A DNA stretch of 64,000 nt, from contig JADJOD010000014.1 in NCBI GenBank assembly GCA_016713985.1, positions 1-64,000 of the forward strand, read 5' to 3'. The first letter of the stretch is position 1. Every line of letters begins with the position of its first letter. Both the position numbers and the translations under genes were made by a program. This document shows, piece by piece, positions 9,370 through 18,352 of the stretch. This DNA is from Lewinellaceae bacterium (lineage in GTDB: Bacteria; Bacteroidota; Bacteroidia; Chitinophagales; Saprospiraceae). The notes under the pieces were generated by a model. That model saw only the letters and a program-made list of their open reading frames with translations. It was not told the DNA's origin and made no database searches.

Positions 9370-9393
9370 CAATGCTGCTCTTTTGCAGCATTG
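9370..9393. repeat. 9-bp hairpin after the anti-sigma gene
   Basis: CAATGCTGC and GCAGCATTG pair perfectly around a six-base loop. There is no T tract on either side, so it may be a weak terminator or a structural repeat. The preceding 100 bases (from 9270) are rich in short ATCCGC-like words and hold no gene. Confidence 0.4.
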
Positions 9394-9559
9394 AACCTTC
9401 CGGCACCCATACGCCGCTGGTTTCGACCCGATGACTGCAATGACCCAATGACGATAAAAAAACCGACAGAGACCCATGCTCAGTTTTGTACCTGCTAAAT
9501 TTACGTTCCTGCTCTCGCTTTTTGACCTGTATGAGCAGGAAAAACAACTTTCCAAAGCC

Positions 9560-10141
9560 ATGACACACGAAGAAAAACAGGCGCGCGCTTCCGAAATTGT
9601 GAAAAACCACGTCGGATTTTCCCTTGGAGCGGCGCTTATCCCGATGCCTGCGGCCGATTTGTTTGCCGTAAGCGCCGTACAACTCAATATGTTGCGCCAG
9701 CTGGCCAAATTATACAACACCGGTTTTATGGATTCCCTCGGGAAAAATATCATATCCGCCGTGGCCGGGGGCAGTATCGCCCGCCTGGGCGCCAGTTTGA
9801 TAAAAGCCATTCCCGGCGTCGGCACCATTGTGGGTGAGTTGAGCATGCCCGTTTTGTCCGGCGCTTCCACGTATGCGCTCGGCAGGGTTGTCGCCAACCA
9901 CCTGCACCGGGGCGGTTCGTTCGACGATCTGGACCTCAAGGGCGCCCGGAAAGGATACCAGGCCGAGATGGAAAACGGCAAACGTGTTGCCGAGGAACTT
10001 ACCCAGACGGAACAAAAACCGCCGTCCGGCACAGACGATACCCTCGACAAACTGCGCAAACTGGCCGAAATGAAAGAATCGGGTATCCTGACCGAGGAAG
10101 AGTTCAAACAACTCAAGGAACGGTTGCTGGCGCAGATATAA
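9560..10141 (+). CDS. DUF697-family protein with C-terminal SHOCT-like motif
   Basis: Residues from MTHEEKQARASEIVKNH onward match DUF697 proteins: a helical, partly membrane-inserting region rich in small residues (FSLGAALIPMPAADLFAV, IARLGASLIKAIPGVGTIVG). The last ~35 residues (LDKLRKLAEMKESGILTEEEF) form a SHOCT motif, a short helical element found at the ends of many membrane-linked proteins. The function of the family is not established. An in-frame ATG at 9476 would add 28 hydrophobic residues; 9560 is chosen because family similarity begins there, but the start is uncertain. Confidence 0.75.
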   Translation: MTHEEKQARASEIVKNHVGFSLGAALIPMPAADLFAVSAVQLNMLRQLAKLYNTGFMDSLGKNIISAVAGGSIARLGASLIKAIPGVGTIVGELSMPVLSGASTYALGRVVANHLHRGGSFDDLDLKGARKGYQAEMENGKRVAEELTQTEQKPPSGTDDTLDKLRKLAEMKESGILTEEEFKQLKERLLAQI

Positions 10142-10162
10142 GCGTTTTTCTTTTTCCCGCCG

Positions 10163-10195
10163 AAACCCCATAGGTTTGCACGATCTATGGGGTTT
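10163..10195 (+). promoter_or_regulatory. -7 element and start codon enclosed in an inverted repeat (flippase gene)
   Basis: TAGGTTTG (10171-10178) fits the Bacteroidota -7 consensus, 8 bases before the ATG at 10187. It lies inside a perfect 11-bp inverted repeat: AAACCCCATAG at 10163-10173 and CTATGGGGTTT at 10185-10195. The start codon is part of the right arm. This could be an operator, or the hairpin that ends the DUF697 transcript. Confidence 0.5.
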
Positions 10196-11506
10196 ACTTT
10201 TTGGAGTGACATGTCTGCCTCCCGCGCATTGCAATTGTTCCAGGTGATGCGTGTGGGATCGGTCATTGTCACCAGCATTTTACTGGCCAAAAGCGGGTTG
10301 AGCACCGCCGAGATCGGCACTTATGAAATGCTGCTCTACATCGGCACTACCCTGACTTTTTTTTGGGTCAACGGCTTGTTGCAGGGAATGCCGCCGGTGT
10401 ACGCCCGCCTGAACAGCGATGATCGCAACGCATTCATTTTTAACAACTTCTTAGTGTTCTGCGCCACGGCTGCCGGCTTGTTTCTGGCGCTTTTTTTGGG
10501 TGAAAAATGGTTGACCCCGGCGCTTACCGGGCAGGCGCAAGTGCCGTATTTTCACCTGTTTTGTGTGTATTTGCTGTTGAACCTGCCCACTTTTCCGGTG
10601 GAATATTATTACCTGTTGCATGAAAAACCCCGGCATATTGTCGGGTGGGGTGGGGTAGTGTTCGGGTTACATATTGCCGCATTGTACCTGCCGGTATGGA
10701 TGGGTTTCGGCCTTCGCGGCGGCTTTTTTACCCTGATCGTTTTGAGCGGATTAAAACTGGCCTGGGCGGCAGGTTTGGTGCTCCGCACCGGAAAACCGGA
10801 ATTCAGGATTGACCTGATCCGCAGTTACCTTCGTTTTTCAACGCCGCTGACACTCAATGTATTGGTGGGCAATTTTATCGTTGTATTCGACAGTTGGCTG
10901 GTTGGCTGGTATTACCGCGACGAGGCTGTGTTCGCTATATTCCGGTATGGTTCGCGGGAATTTCCCTTAGCCACGGCACTGGCCACCGGGCTTGGCATGG
11001 CCCTGATCCCAAGGTTGTCGGAAGACTTGCCCGCAGGAATGGCGGAAATGAAAACAAAAGTCCGGCGGCTGATGCACCTGTTGTTTCCGCTTACGATTTT
11101 GTTGCTTTTTGTATCGGGCCCACTTTTTCCCCGGGTATTCAACCCCGATTTTGCAGGCAGCGCCCCCCTGTTCAACGTTTATTTGCTGGTAACAGTCAGC
11201 CGGGTATTGTTGCCCAATGCCATTGTGTTGTCCCGGGGCGCCCCACGGGTGATATTTGGAGTAGGGTTGATCGAACTGGCCGTAAAGGTGGTCCTGGGCT
11301 TTTTGTTTATTCACTGGTGGGGTCTGATGGGGGTGGCCTGGTCGGTCGTGGTGGCTTTCGGGTTCGAAAAACTGGCCCTGATGTGGTTTTTGGAGAAAAA
11401 ACTCGGAGTGCGGACCGGCGACTGGCTCGATTGGCGCTGGTACCTGGTTTATGTACTGGCGTTGGTTGCTGCGTTTTTGGTCGTGGCAGGATGGGAACAC
11501 GGATGA
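10187..11506 (+). CDS. Polysaccharide flippase-like membrane protein (MOP superfamily)
   Basis: A 439-residue protein with about twelve hydrophobic spans and the general pattern of Wzx/MATE-like oligosaccharide flippases: paired helices, a charged cytoplasmic loop (RLSEDLPAGMAEMKTKVRRL) in the middle, and a C-terminal bundle. Such proteins move lipid-linked sugars across the inner membrane for surface polysaccharide assembly. The neighbouring genes do not form a polysaccharide cluster, so its substrate is open. The last codons and the stop lie within the left arm of a perfect 34-bp inverted repeat. Confidence 0.75.
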   Translation: MGFTFWSDMSASRALQLFQVMRVGSVIVTSILLAKSGLSTAEIGTYEMLLYIGTTLTFFWVNGLLQGMPPVYARLNSDDRNAFIFNNFLVFCATAAGLFLALFLGEKWLTPALTGQAQVPYFHLFCVYLLLNLPTFPVEYYYLLHEKPRHIVGWGGVVFGLHIAALYLPVWMGFGLRGGFFTLIVLSGLKLAWAAGLVLRTGKPEFRIDLIRSYLRFSTPLTLNVLVGNFIVVFDSWLVGWYYRDEAVFAIFRYGSREFPLATALATGLGMALIPRLSEDLPAGMAEMKTKVRRLMHLLFPLTILLLFVSGPLFPRVFNPDFAGSAPLFNVYLLVTVSRVLLPNAIVLSRGAPRVIFGVGLIELAVKVVLGFLFIHWWGLMGVAWSVVVAFGFEKLALMWFLEKKLGVRTGDWLDWRWYLVYVLALVAAFLVVAGWEHG

Positions 11507-11601
11507 AACGGATCGGGCGGATTGAAACGGACTTTTCAAAAAGCCGGAGAAAAACAAATCCTTTATGATCCGCCCGATCCGTTTCATCCGTGTTCCCATC
11601 C
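11489..11601. repeat. Perfect 34-bp inverted repeat between convergent genes
   Basis: The arm at 11489-11522 is exactly complementary to the arm at 11568-11601, with a 45-base loop. The left arm contains the last five sense codons and the TGA of the flippase gene; the right arm ends 16 bases before the cutC stop. The arms are built of GGAT/ACGGAT-type words. It would fold into a very stable hairpin in either transcript and could act as a two-way terminator. Confidence 0.9.
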
Positions 11602-11616
11602 ATCTTATTCGGAGAT

Positions 11617-12330
11617 TCAGCGCGCGCCGGTCGCCGCTGCCGTGATCGCCCGGATCGCGTCCACACTGCTTTCCCAGTACCAGCTTTCCAGTCCCGGAAT
11701 ATCGCCGCCGTTTTGAACGACTTTTTTTCTCCCGGTGAAATGAAACTCCCCCGCGCCGGTAACCCGCAGCAATTCGGCGATGTTGTTGGCAGAAATGCCG
11801 GCGCCCGGCATCACGCTGATCCGCCCGGCGGCTTTTTCCACCATGTTTTTTAGCAAAAAACGCCCTTCAAACGCGGTTTTTGCCTGGCCCGAACTCAACA
11901 CCCGTTTGTAGCCGAGTGAAATCAGTTGCTCCAGCACCGCCGCCGGATCGGCCGAAAAATCGAATGCTCTGTGACATACCGCTTCCATATCGCCCGCTGC
12001 TTCCTTCATGGCCCGCATCAGCGATACATCGAGTTGATTATCAGGCGTCAGTGCGCCCACTACTACACCGTTTGCGCCGGCTTCCCGGCAAAACCGGATG
12101 TCGTCCAGCATGATATTCCGTTCAACTTCCGTGTATTGGAAATTTCCCTCGCGGGGCCGGATCAGCACATTGACGGGGATTTTCAGTTGTGCGATGGCCG
12201 CCCGGATCAGGCCGGGTGAAGGGGTGAGGCCGCCCACATCGAGCGCGGAGCAAAGTTCGATGCGGTGCGCGCCGCCGCGTTCGGCGGCTAAAGCGGATTG
12301 TATGTTGACTGCGCAGACTTCAAATGTCAT
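11617..12330 (-). CDS. cutC: CutC family protein
   Basis: The start at 12330 gives a 237-residue TIM-barrel protein with family motifs: FEVCAVNIQSA, RGGAHRIELCSALDVGG at the N-terminus, VLIRPREGNF, CHRAFDF in the centre and ISVMPGAGIS near the end. CutC was named for copper tolerance in E. coli, but its biochemical role is unsettled. The length matches the family. The frame is open upstream to 12549, but that extension lacks family residues and would overlap the promoter of the divergent PorP/SprF gene. Confidence 0.9.
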   Translation of the reverse strand: MTFEVCAVNIQSALAAERGGAHRIELCSALDVGGLTPSPGLIRAAIAQLKIPVNVLIRPREGNFQYTEVERNIMLDDIRFCREAGANGVVVGALTPDNQLDVSLMRAMKEAAGDMEAVCHRAFDFSADPAAVLEQLISLGYKRVLSSGQAKTAFEGRFLLKNMVEKAAGRISVMPGAGISANNIAELLRVTGAGEFHFTGRKKVVQNGGDIPGLESWYWESSVDAIRAITAAATGAR

Positions 12331-12549
12331 GGTTGGCGAAATTTTGTGTTTGAAGCGGGCAATTTCGCTTTTTTCCCTCATTCCAAATACCTGAAACAGC
12401 GAATTGCCGGTCCGCGCGATCATTGTTGTGGTCACCGGGAATGCCGGAGGCCCCGCTGGCCGTCTGTCGGATGGGCGCAAATGCCGTATTTTATACTTTC
12501 GGGAAAGATTCCTAACACTTACCTTCGGGCTCTGTCCAACTTTGTACAT

Positions 12550-13545
12550 ATGCGTTATCCCGCTTTACTCGTATTGTTGATCCTGTTATCGGGGCAAACC
12601 TTTGCTCAGGACCTGCATTTTTCGCAGTTTTACCACAACCCCTTGCAATACAACCCCGCACTGACGGGTATTTTCCGGGGTGATCTGCGGGTTTCCGGGT
12701 TGTATCGCAGCCAATGGACGAGTGTGCCGGTTTCGTACCGCACGTTTTCCGGGGTGGTGGACTGGAAAACGATCAAACGCAATACCAACTTGCTTTCCAT
12801 CGGCCTGTTGCTGGAACACGACCGCGCCGGCGACGCGGCTTTGTCCTGGACCCAGGTCGGCGCAACGGCGGGCGTCGCGCACGCCCTGAACGAACAACAA
12901 GCCGTTTCTGTCGGCGTGGGCCTCGCTTTGGTACAACGTTCGTTCGATATTTCCGGCCTGAAATTCCGCAACCAGTGGACGGGCGAGATATACGACCCGG
13001 CTTTGTCGACGGGAGAAAGTTTTAACAAAAATTCGGGACTGGCGCCCAGCCTTTCTGCCGGTTTGAACTGGCATTACGGCCCCGCCGAGTCACGCACCCG
13101 TTTAGATGCCGGCGCCGGCGCATTTCATTTGAACAAACCCAAAATCAGTTTCCTCGACGATGCCGAACAGGCATTGCCCATGCGGCTGAGCCTGCTGCTC
13201 AACGGCGCCCTTCAAACGGGAGAACTGACCGACGTGGTTGCTTTTGCCGCCGTACAACAAATGGGCAAGGCGCGGGAGATCATTGCCGGCGGCGGTTTGA
13301 GGCGCCTGCTGACGCCCGATAACGAAACGGCGGTACAATTCACCCTGGCCCTGCGCCCCGGCGACGCCCTGATTCCTGCCTTCCAGTTCGAATGGCAAAA
13401 CTGGACGGCGGGTATCAGTTATGACTGGAATACTTCGGGTTTCGACGTGGCCACGGGTGGGCGCGGAGGTTTTGAAGTTGCGGTGGTTTACCGCACCATG
13501 CCCGTTCCTCCGGTCAAAACATACAAGGTTTGCCCGATCTTTTGA
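12550..13545 (+). CDS. PorP/SprF-family type IX secretion outer-membrane protein
   Basis: The start at 12550 gives a signal peptide (LLVLLILLSGQTFA) followed by the family opening QDLHFSQFYHNPLQYNPALTG, a highly conserved N-terminus in PorP/SprF proteins. The rest is a beta-barrel of about 330 residues ending VVYRTMPVPPV. These barrels work with T9SS in secretion or attachment of surface adhesins and are often paired with a PD40/OmpA gene, as here (13718). A near-consensus -7 box (CAACTTTG) ends five bases before the ATG. The upstream stretch 12331-12549 is the divergent control region shared with cutC. Confidence 0.92.
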   Translation: MRYPALLVLLILLSGQTFAQDLHFSQFYHNPLQYNPALTGIFRGDLRVSGLYRSQWTSVPVSYRTFSGVVDWKTIKRNTNLLSIGLLLEHDRAGDAALSWTQVGATAGVAHALNEQQAVSVGVGLALVQRSFDISGLKFRNQWTGEIYDPALSTGESFNKNSGLAPSLSAGLNWHYGPAESRTRLDAGAGAFHLNKPKISFLDDAEQALPMRLSLLLNGALQTGELTDVVAFAAVQQMGKAREIIAGGGLRRLLTPDNETAVQFTLALRPGDALIPAFQFEWQNWTAGISYDWNTSGFDVATGGRGGFEVAVVYRTMPVPPVKTYKVCPIF

Positions 13546-13717
13546 GAAACCGTCTGTCCCCGGCAGGGGTTTTCAGGCGGTTTCTGAGGGCGTTTTGATA
13601 AAATTGAACAATTATTTGTTCTTTTATTTGTTTTGTAAACTGAAAATACTCCTCTTTGCGTTCTGAAGGCAAGCCTTCCGAAATTCCCATCAACCGAAAA
13701 CTGAAGCCATAATTCTT

Positions 13718-15769
13718 ATGAAGTCAGTAACCAGCCTCCTTATTTTAATCTTTTTCTTACTCTTCACTGCTGCTGCCTCCGGTCAATCGCTCCGATCGTA
13801 CGAACGCGCCGGTGACGACGCATTTAAGGAAAAAGACTACAGCGCGGCCGTACAACACTATGCCACGGTACTCAAACGCGACGACGACAATTATTCCGTT
13901 CTCTGGAAATACGGCGAATGTGCGCGACTTTTTTTTGCCTACAACGAGGCAGAAAAGTCCTACAAAAAGATCGTTGCCTCCAAACGTTATCTGAAAGAAT
14001 TCCCTTTGCTGCTCTACCGCCTCGGCGAGGTGAAAAAAGGCCAGGGCGACTATGCGGCGGCGGCCGAATTTTTTGAAAAATTCCTGTCCGACCACCCGAA
14101 AATTGACGCGGAATACGTGGAAAAAGCCCGCGTGGAAGTGGAAACCTGCCGCAACACGGGATTGTTATCCGCCGAAAGCAAGGAGGTGGAAATCAAAAAC
14201 CTGGGGAAAACCATCAACAGCCCGTACAGCGATTTTGCACCGATCGTGGTGGGCGATACCCTGTTTTTTTCCTCCTACCGCTTCGACAAAAAAAACGACC
14301 GCAGCAAACCCAAAACGAAGATCACCAAAGTGATGATCTCGTCGCACGGTGGTCGTGCGCGTGAACCCGGGCGGGGTTTCCCCACCACCGATACGGCGCA
14401 TATCGCGCACACGGCGTTTTCCCCGGACGGCCATTACGTCGTTTTCAGCGTTTGCAAAAACATCAATGCCTACGATATCCGCTGCGAACTCTGGCTTACC
14501 GTCGTGGACCGCCGCAACCGCTGGCTGCCACCCGTGCGGCTGCCGGAACCCATCAACGCGCCGGGATACACCACCACACAACCCTCCATCGGTTACGACG
14601 AATATTTTCAGGGACCCGTGTTGTGGTTTTCCAGCGACCGGCCGGGTGGCCGGGGCAAACTGGACCTTTGGTACGTTCCACTCGATACCGTGTTTTTCTG
14701 CCCCTGCGCACTTCCCCTGCCCGGCAAAAAAATCACCCGCCTGCCTCGTTTTGACGAGCCCGTCAATGCGACGTCCCTGAACACGGCGGACAATGAAGGC
14801 ATGCCGTTTTTTTACGCGCCCACCCAAAAACTCTACTTCAGTTCGGAAGGCTGGCCCGGTTTGGGCGGTTATGATATTTTTTCTTCCAGAAAAGGGGGGC
14901 AGAATTTTTTCAAACCTGAAAACGCGGGTAAAGGCCTCAACAGCAGTTATAACGACGTCTATTTTTTCCTGAAACCGGACGGGCAAAACGGCTACCTCAG
15001 CAGCAACCGGCCGGGGTCCCTGTACCTCGACCCGGCGAACAAAGCGTGTTGCAACGATTTGTACTCGTTCCGCTTGCCCGAACCCGAGTCTTTACCCCGG
15101 CCCTCAAAAGGGGATTCTCTGCCGGCGATATCCGTAAAGGTAGTGCCGCTTTCGACCGATCCGCCCCCGCTGCCGGCGGTGCAAGCGCCCACCCAACTGC
15201 AGGATTTTGTGGGATTGCCGCTGTATTTTGACAACGACGAGCCGGACAAACGCACCCGGCGCACCGTTACCCAAAAAAGTTACGACGAAACGGTGCAGGT
15301 CTACTTAGAGCGGCAACGGGAATACCGCGACCGGTTTACTTTCGGACTGACCGGCCCGAAAGCAGAGGCTGCGGAAATTATGGTGGACGATTTTTTTGAA
15401 AATGAAATCCGCCGCGGCTATGACCGCCTCGGGCAGCTCTGCGAACTGATTCTCAGCAGACTGCAAGGCGGGGAAAAAATTGAAGTGCTCATCAAGGGAT
15501 TCACCAGCCCACGCGCCGAAACCGACTACAACCTCAATCTCGGAAAACGCCGCATCAGCAGTGTCCGCAACCAGTTCGGTACTTTTTCCGACGGCGCCTT
15601 GCAACCTTATCTGAAGACGGGGCAGCTCCTGATTTCGGAAACCAGTTTTGGAGAAACCACCGTTCGAAGCGGGGTGAGCGACAATCTGACGGATGAACGC
15701 AACTCGATTTATCACCCCGATGCAGCGCGTGAAAGGCGTGTGGAGATTGTTGAGATTCGGGAGCAATAA
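13718..15769 (+). CDS. PorE-like lipid-less outer-membrane protein: TPR, PD40 and OmpA-type domains
   Basis: A signal peptide (LILIFFLLFTAAASG) is followed by TPR helices (about 25-140), PD40-type blades (about 150-440, with FSSDRPGGRGKLDLWYV and YFSSEGWPGLGGYDIF), a linker, and a C-terminal OmpA-like peptidoglycan-binding domain (about 520-680; GFTSPRAETDYNLNLGKRR). This is the layout of T9SS PorE and related proteins that tie the secretion machinery to the cell wall. It follows the PorP/SprF gene by 172 bases, the usual partnership. The spacer between the two genes holds only a hairpin-like GAAACCG/CGGTTTC pair at 13546-13584. Confidence 0.88.
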   Translation: MKSVTSLLILIFFLLFTAAASGQSLRSYERAGDDAFKEKDYSAAVQHYATVLKRDDDNYSVLWKYGECARLFFAYNEAEKSYKKIVASKRYLKEFPLLLYRLGEVKKGQGDYAAAAEFFEKFLSDHPKIDAEYVEKARVEVETCRNTGLLSAESKEVEIKNLGKTINSPYSDFAPIVVGDTLFFSSYRFDKKNDRSKPKTKITKVMISSHGGRAREPGRGFPTTDTAHIAHTAFSPDGHYVVFSVCKNINAYDIRCELWLTVVDRRNRWLPPVRLPEPINAPGYTTTQPSIGYDEYFQGPVLWFSSDRPGGRGKLDLWYVPLDTVFFCPCALPLPGKKITRLPRFDEPVNATSLNTADNEGMPFFYAPTQKLYFSSEGWPGLGGYDIFSSRKGGQNFFKPENAGKGLNSSYNDVYFFLKPDGQNGYLSSNRPGSLYLDPANKACCNDLYSFRLPEPESLPRPSKGDSLPAISVKVVPLSTDPPPLPAVQAPTQLQDFVGLPLYFDNDEPDKRTRRTVTQKSYDETVQVYLERQREYRDRFTFGLTGPKAEAAEIMVDDFFENEIRRGYDRLGQLCELILSRLQGGEKIEVLIKGFTSPRAETDYNLNLGKRRISSVRNQFGTFSDGALQPYLKTGQLLISETSFGETTVRSGVSDNLTDERNSIYHPDAARERRVEIVEIREQ

Positions 15770-15848
15770 AATTTCGACCCCGGATAACCCGCTTTTTCCA
15801 CCATTTTATCCCGTTTTTTACGGATTCGCGCCGGGACGAAAAAATTTT

Positions 15849-15880
15849 TTGCCGATTCAAAACCCATTCGTTTAAATTTG
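15849..15880 (+). promoter_or_regulatory. Promoter of the small acidic protein gene
   Basis: A -33 TTG (15849-15851) and a consensus -7 box TAAATTTG (15873-15880) are separated by 21 bases, close to the usual Bacteroidota spacing. Transcription would start about 60 bases before the TTG start codon at 15947. Confidence 0.55.
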
Positions 15881-15946
15881 CCGCAAGCGAAAACATAGCG
15901 CACCGGGTCGTGCGCTGATTATCAAAACCAAATATCCACCCAAGCC

Positions 15947-16348
15947 TTGACTAAGAAACGCGTTGTCAAAGATTACGAGGCCCTTCCGGAAGACATTATC
16001 CGACTCGTAAAGATCAAGTATCCGACCGGATATGCCGAACACCTTGTGTCCTATACTGATAAAGAGGGGAAAAAAGTATCTGCATTGCCTTTTGAAACGG
16101 ATGATGCCTATTACCTCATCCGGATGACCATCCTGGAGGCCAAACGTATTGTGAAAGAGGACGAGGACTTCGACGAAGACGGCGTACTGCGCGGCGATTT
16201 TGCCGATGTGGAAGTCGACGACGAATTCGACGGCGAAGGTGAAGACGATGACGATATCTCGGACGGTGTTTCCGAAGAAGACGATCATATTATCGTAACC
16301 CGGCGGCGCGATGAAGAAGAAGATATACCCGACGATACGGAATATTGA
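15947..16348 (+). CDS. Small acidic protein of unknown function
   Basis: The 133-residue product starts with a compact ~75-residue part (RVVKDYEALPEDIIRLVKIK, then LVSYTDKEGKKVSALPFET) and ends in a long Asp/Glu-rich tail from about residue 75. The start is a TTG, the first plausible start after the promoter at 15849. I do not recognise a named family. Similar short lysine-start, acid-end proteins are often nucleoid- or transcription-linked, but that is not shown here. It stands alone between a promoter and a strong terminator, which supports it being a real single gene. Confidence 0.65.
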   Translation: MTKKRVVKDYEALPEDIIRLVKIKYPTGYAEHLVSYTDKEGKKVSALPFETDDAYYLIRMTILEAKRIVKEDEDFDEDGVLRGDFADVEVDDEFDGEGEDDDDISDGVSEEDDHIIVTRRRDEEEDIPDDTEY

Positions 16349-16380
16349 GGTGAAATGCCTCAACACACCGTTGTGTAATT

Positions 16381-16419
16381 AAGAACCCGAAGCTCATGTG
16401 CTCTTCGGGTTCTTTTTTT
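16381..16419 (+). terminator. Rho-independent terminator
   Basis: AAGAACCCGAAG (16381-16392) pairs with CTTCGGGTTCTT (16403-16414), followed by a T tract to 16419. It ends the acidic-protein transcript. Confidence 0.9.
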
Positions 16420-16537
16420 ACTTCAAAGTACCGGCCATTCCATTTTTTTTCATCTTTGCTGCTGACTTCCGGGAATTATATTTTCATTTGGGGCTCAATC
16501 GCAGAAAGATCTTCTAAACTCGTCAACCAATTCAACA

Positions 16538-17875
16538 ATGAGTCATTCCGCTTCGGGCTCCGGGCCTGTACTTTGGGAGAAACCGCCGCTTTCGTTTATG
16601 CAAATCTGGAACATGAGTTTTGGATTTCTCGGTATTCAGGTGGGATGGGGGATGCAGATGGGCAATATGAGCGCCATTTATGAATATCTCGGCGCAAAAC
16701 CCGACGAAATTCCCCTGCTGTGGCTGGCTGCTCCTCTCACAGGTTTTGTCGTGCAGCCCATTATCGGTTATATGAGCGACCGGACCTGGAACAGATGGGG
16801 GCGCCGCAAGCCATATTTCACCGTTGGCGCCATACTTGCCACCCTGGCGCTGATTGCCATGCCGCATTCGTCGGCGCTCTGGATGGCTGCGGGTTTGTTG
16901 TGGATACTGGACGCCTCGATCAATGTCAGTATGGAACCTTTCCGCGCTTTTGTCGGCGACCTGTTGCCCGAATCGCAGATCAACAAGGGTTACACGATGC
17001 AAAGTATGTTTATCGGCATCGGCAACGTCATTGCCGCCGCACTGCCCTGGGTGCTGCTCAACGTATTTGGAATGGCCTCCAAAGCGACGCCGGGCCAACC
17101 CGTGCCGGCTTTTTTGGTGGTGGTGTTCTCCATAGGCGCCTTGTGTTACCTGTTTGCCGTATTGTACACCGTACGCACCACCAAAGAATACCCGCCCGCC
17201 GACCTGGCGGCTTTTGAACGTATGAAAGCCGAAACTTCGGGTATCGGCCACGGATTTCAGGAAGTGTTTTCCAATATTTTTAAAATGCCCCTGGTGATGC
17301 GGCAGGTGGCCCTGGTCAATTTTTTTACCTGGCCCGGATTGTTTTTGATGTGGTTCTATTTTACACCCGCCGTTGCCCGCGATATTTTGGGTGCGCCGGA
17401 CACCGATTCTCCCTTGTATGCCGACGGGGTGAGTTGGGGCAATCTCTGCTTCGGGTTTTATTCCCTGGTATGTTTCGCTTTTTCGTTTATTTTACCACAA
17501 ATTGCCGACCGGTACGGCCGGAAATACGCCCATGCCGCCTGTTTGCTGGCCGGGGCCCTGGGTTTGCTGTTCGTCGGTTTCGCCCCGAATAAATACTGGT
17601 TGCTGTTGTCCATGACCGGCGTGGGTATTGCCTGGGCCAGCATACTTTCCATGCCTTATGCCATGCTGGCGTCTTCCCTGCCACAAAACAAACTGGGGGT
17701 TTATATGGGCATTTTTAACTTTTTTATCGTTTTGCCCGAGATCATTGCGACCCTCGGTTTTGGCTGGATCATGGAAAACGTGCTGGACAACAACCGCATT
17801 GCCGCAGTGATGACGGGAGGTGGATTGCTGGCATTGGCTGCGTTGTTGTGTTTCCGGATCCGGGAAAAACGCTGA
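16538..17875 (+). CDS. MFS sugar transporter (SLC45-like)
   Basis: A 445-residue protein with about twelve membrane spans. The N-terminal part (FGFLGIQVGWGMQMGNMSAIY, then PIIGYMSDRTWNRWGRRKPY) has the MFS loop 2-3 signature with the RWGRRK basic motif found in SLC45-like sucrose/maltose:proton symporters. The nearby GH13 gene (18353) suggests uptake of maltose or short maltodextrins. A near-consensus -7 box CATCTTTG lies at 16451. No frame breaks are seen. Confidence 0.85.
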   Translation: MSHSASGSGPVLWEKPPLSFMQIWNMSFGFLGIQVGWGMQMGNMSAIYEYLGAKPDEIPLLWLAAPLTGFVVQPIIGYMSDRTWNRWGRRKPYFTVGAILATLALIAMPHSSALWMAAGLLWILDASINVSMEPFRAFVGDLLPESQINKGYTMQSMFIGIGNVIAAALPWVLLNVFGMASKATPGQPVPAFLVVVFSIGALCYLFAVLYTVRTTKEYPPADLAAFERMKAETSGIGHGFQEVFSNIFKMPLVMRQVALVNFFTWPGLFLMWFYFTPAVARDILGAPDTDSPLYADGVSWGNLCFGFYSLVCFAFSFILPQIADRYGRKYAHAACLLAGALGLLFVGFAPNKYWLLLSMTGVGIAWASILSMPYAMLASSLPQNKLGVYMGIFNFFIVLPEIIATLGFGWIMENVLDNNRIAAVMTGGGLLALAALLCFRIREKR

Positions 17876-18009
17876 TGTACTTCCCTGGCGCCCGGGTTGG
17901 TGGAAGAATGACTCGCAAAAAGATAATAACCTGATTTTAAAAACCATAAACAAGTGGACAAAATTAATGATACTTGTTTTCTTCCGAACATTCTGAGAAT
18001 GAATCATCT

Positions 18010-18030
18010 GGACGGAAAAGATTTCCGTCC
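18010..18030. repeat. 9-bp perfect hairpin upstream of the GlsB-type gene
   Basis: GGACGGAAA and TTTCCGTCC pair around AGA. It has no T tract. It lies 54 bases before the next start codon and could be an operator, an RNA processing site or a dispersed palindrome. The rest of 17876-18083 shows no gene. Confidence 0.45.
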
Positions 18031-18083
18031 TACTACATATGCCTGACGCAACAACATTGTTCACCAAATAAAATTTTCTCGTT

Positions 18084-18341
18084 ATGGACCTCTCCACACT
18101 GCTTGTTATAGTGATCATCGGCGCCGTTTCCGGCTGGCTGGCCGGTTTTATCCGCCAGGGATACGGATTCGGGTTATTGGGCAATATCATCATCGGCATT
18201 ATCGGCAGTTTTGTCGGCGGCTGGTTGTTCGATCAACTCAACATCTCCATCGGCTCGGGATTGGTGGGTGTGATCGCCAAATCCGTGATCGGCGCGCTTG
18301 TCCTGCTTTTCCTGATCGGATTGGTAAAAAAAGCGAAGTAA
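18084..18341 (+). CDS. GlsB/YeaQ/YmgE-family stress-response membrane protein
   Basis: An 85-residue glycine-rich protein with three membrane spans (LVIVIIGAVSGWLAGFI, FGLLGNIIIGIIGSFVGGW, VIAKSVIGALVLLFLIGLV), matching the transglycosylase-associated (GlsB) family in length and pattern. Members are induced by stress; their molecular role is unclear. It ends 11 bases before the GH13 gene and may be cotranscribed with it. Confidence 0.9.
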   Translation: MDLSTLLVIVIIGAVSGWLAGFIRQGYGFGLLGNIIIGIIGSFVGGWLFDQLNISIGSGLVGVIAKSVIGALVLLFLIGLVKKAK

Positions 18342-18352
18342 AATGGCGTAAA

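Noticed and set aside
18010..18030. Terminator of the MFS gene
   Set aside because: It lies 135 bases past the stop and has no T tract, so it is recorded as a hairpin only.
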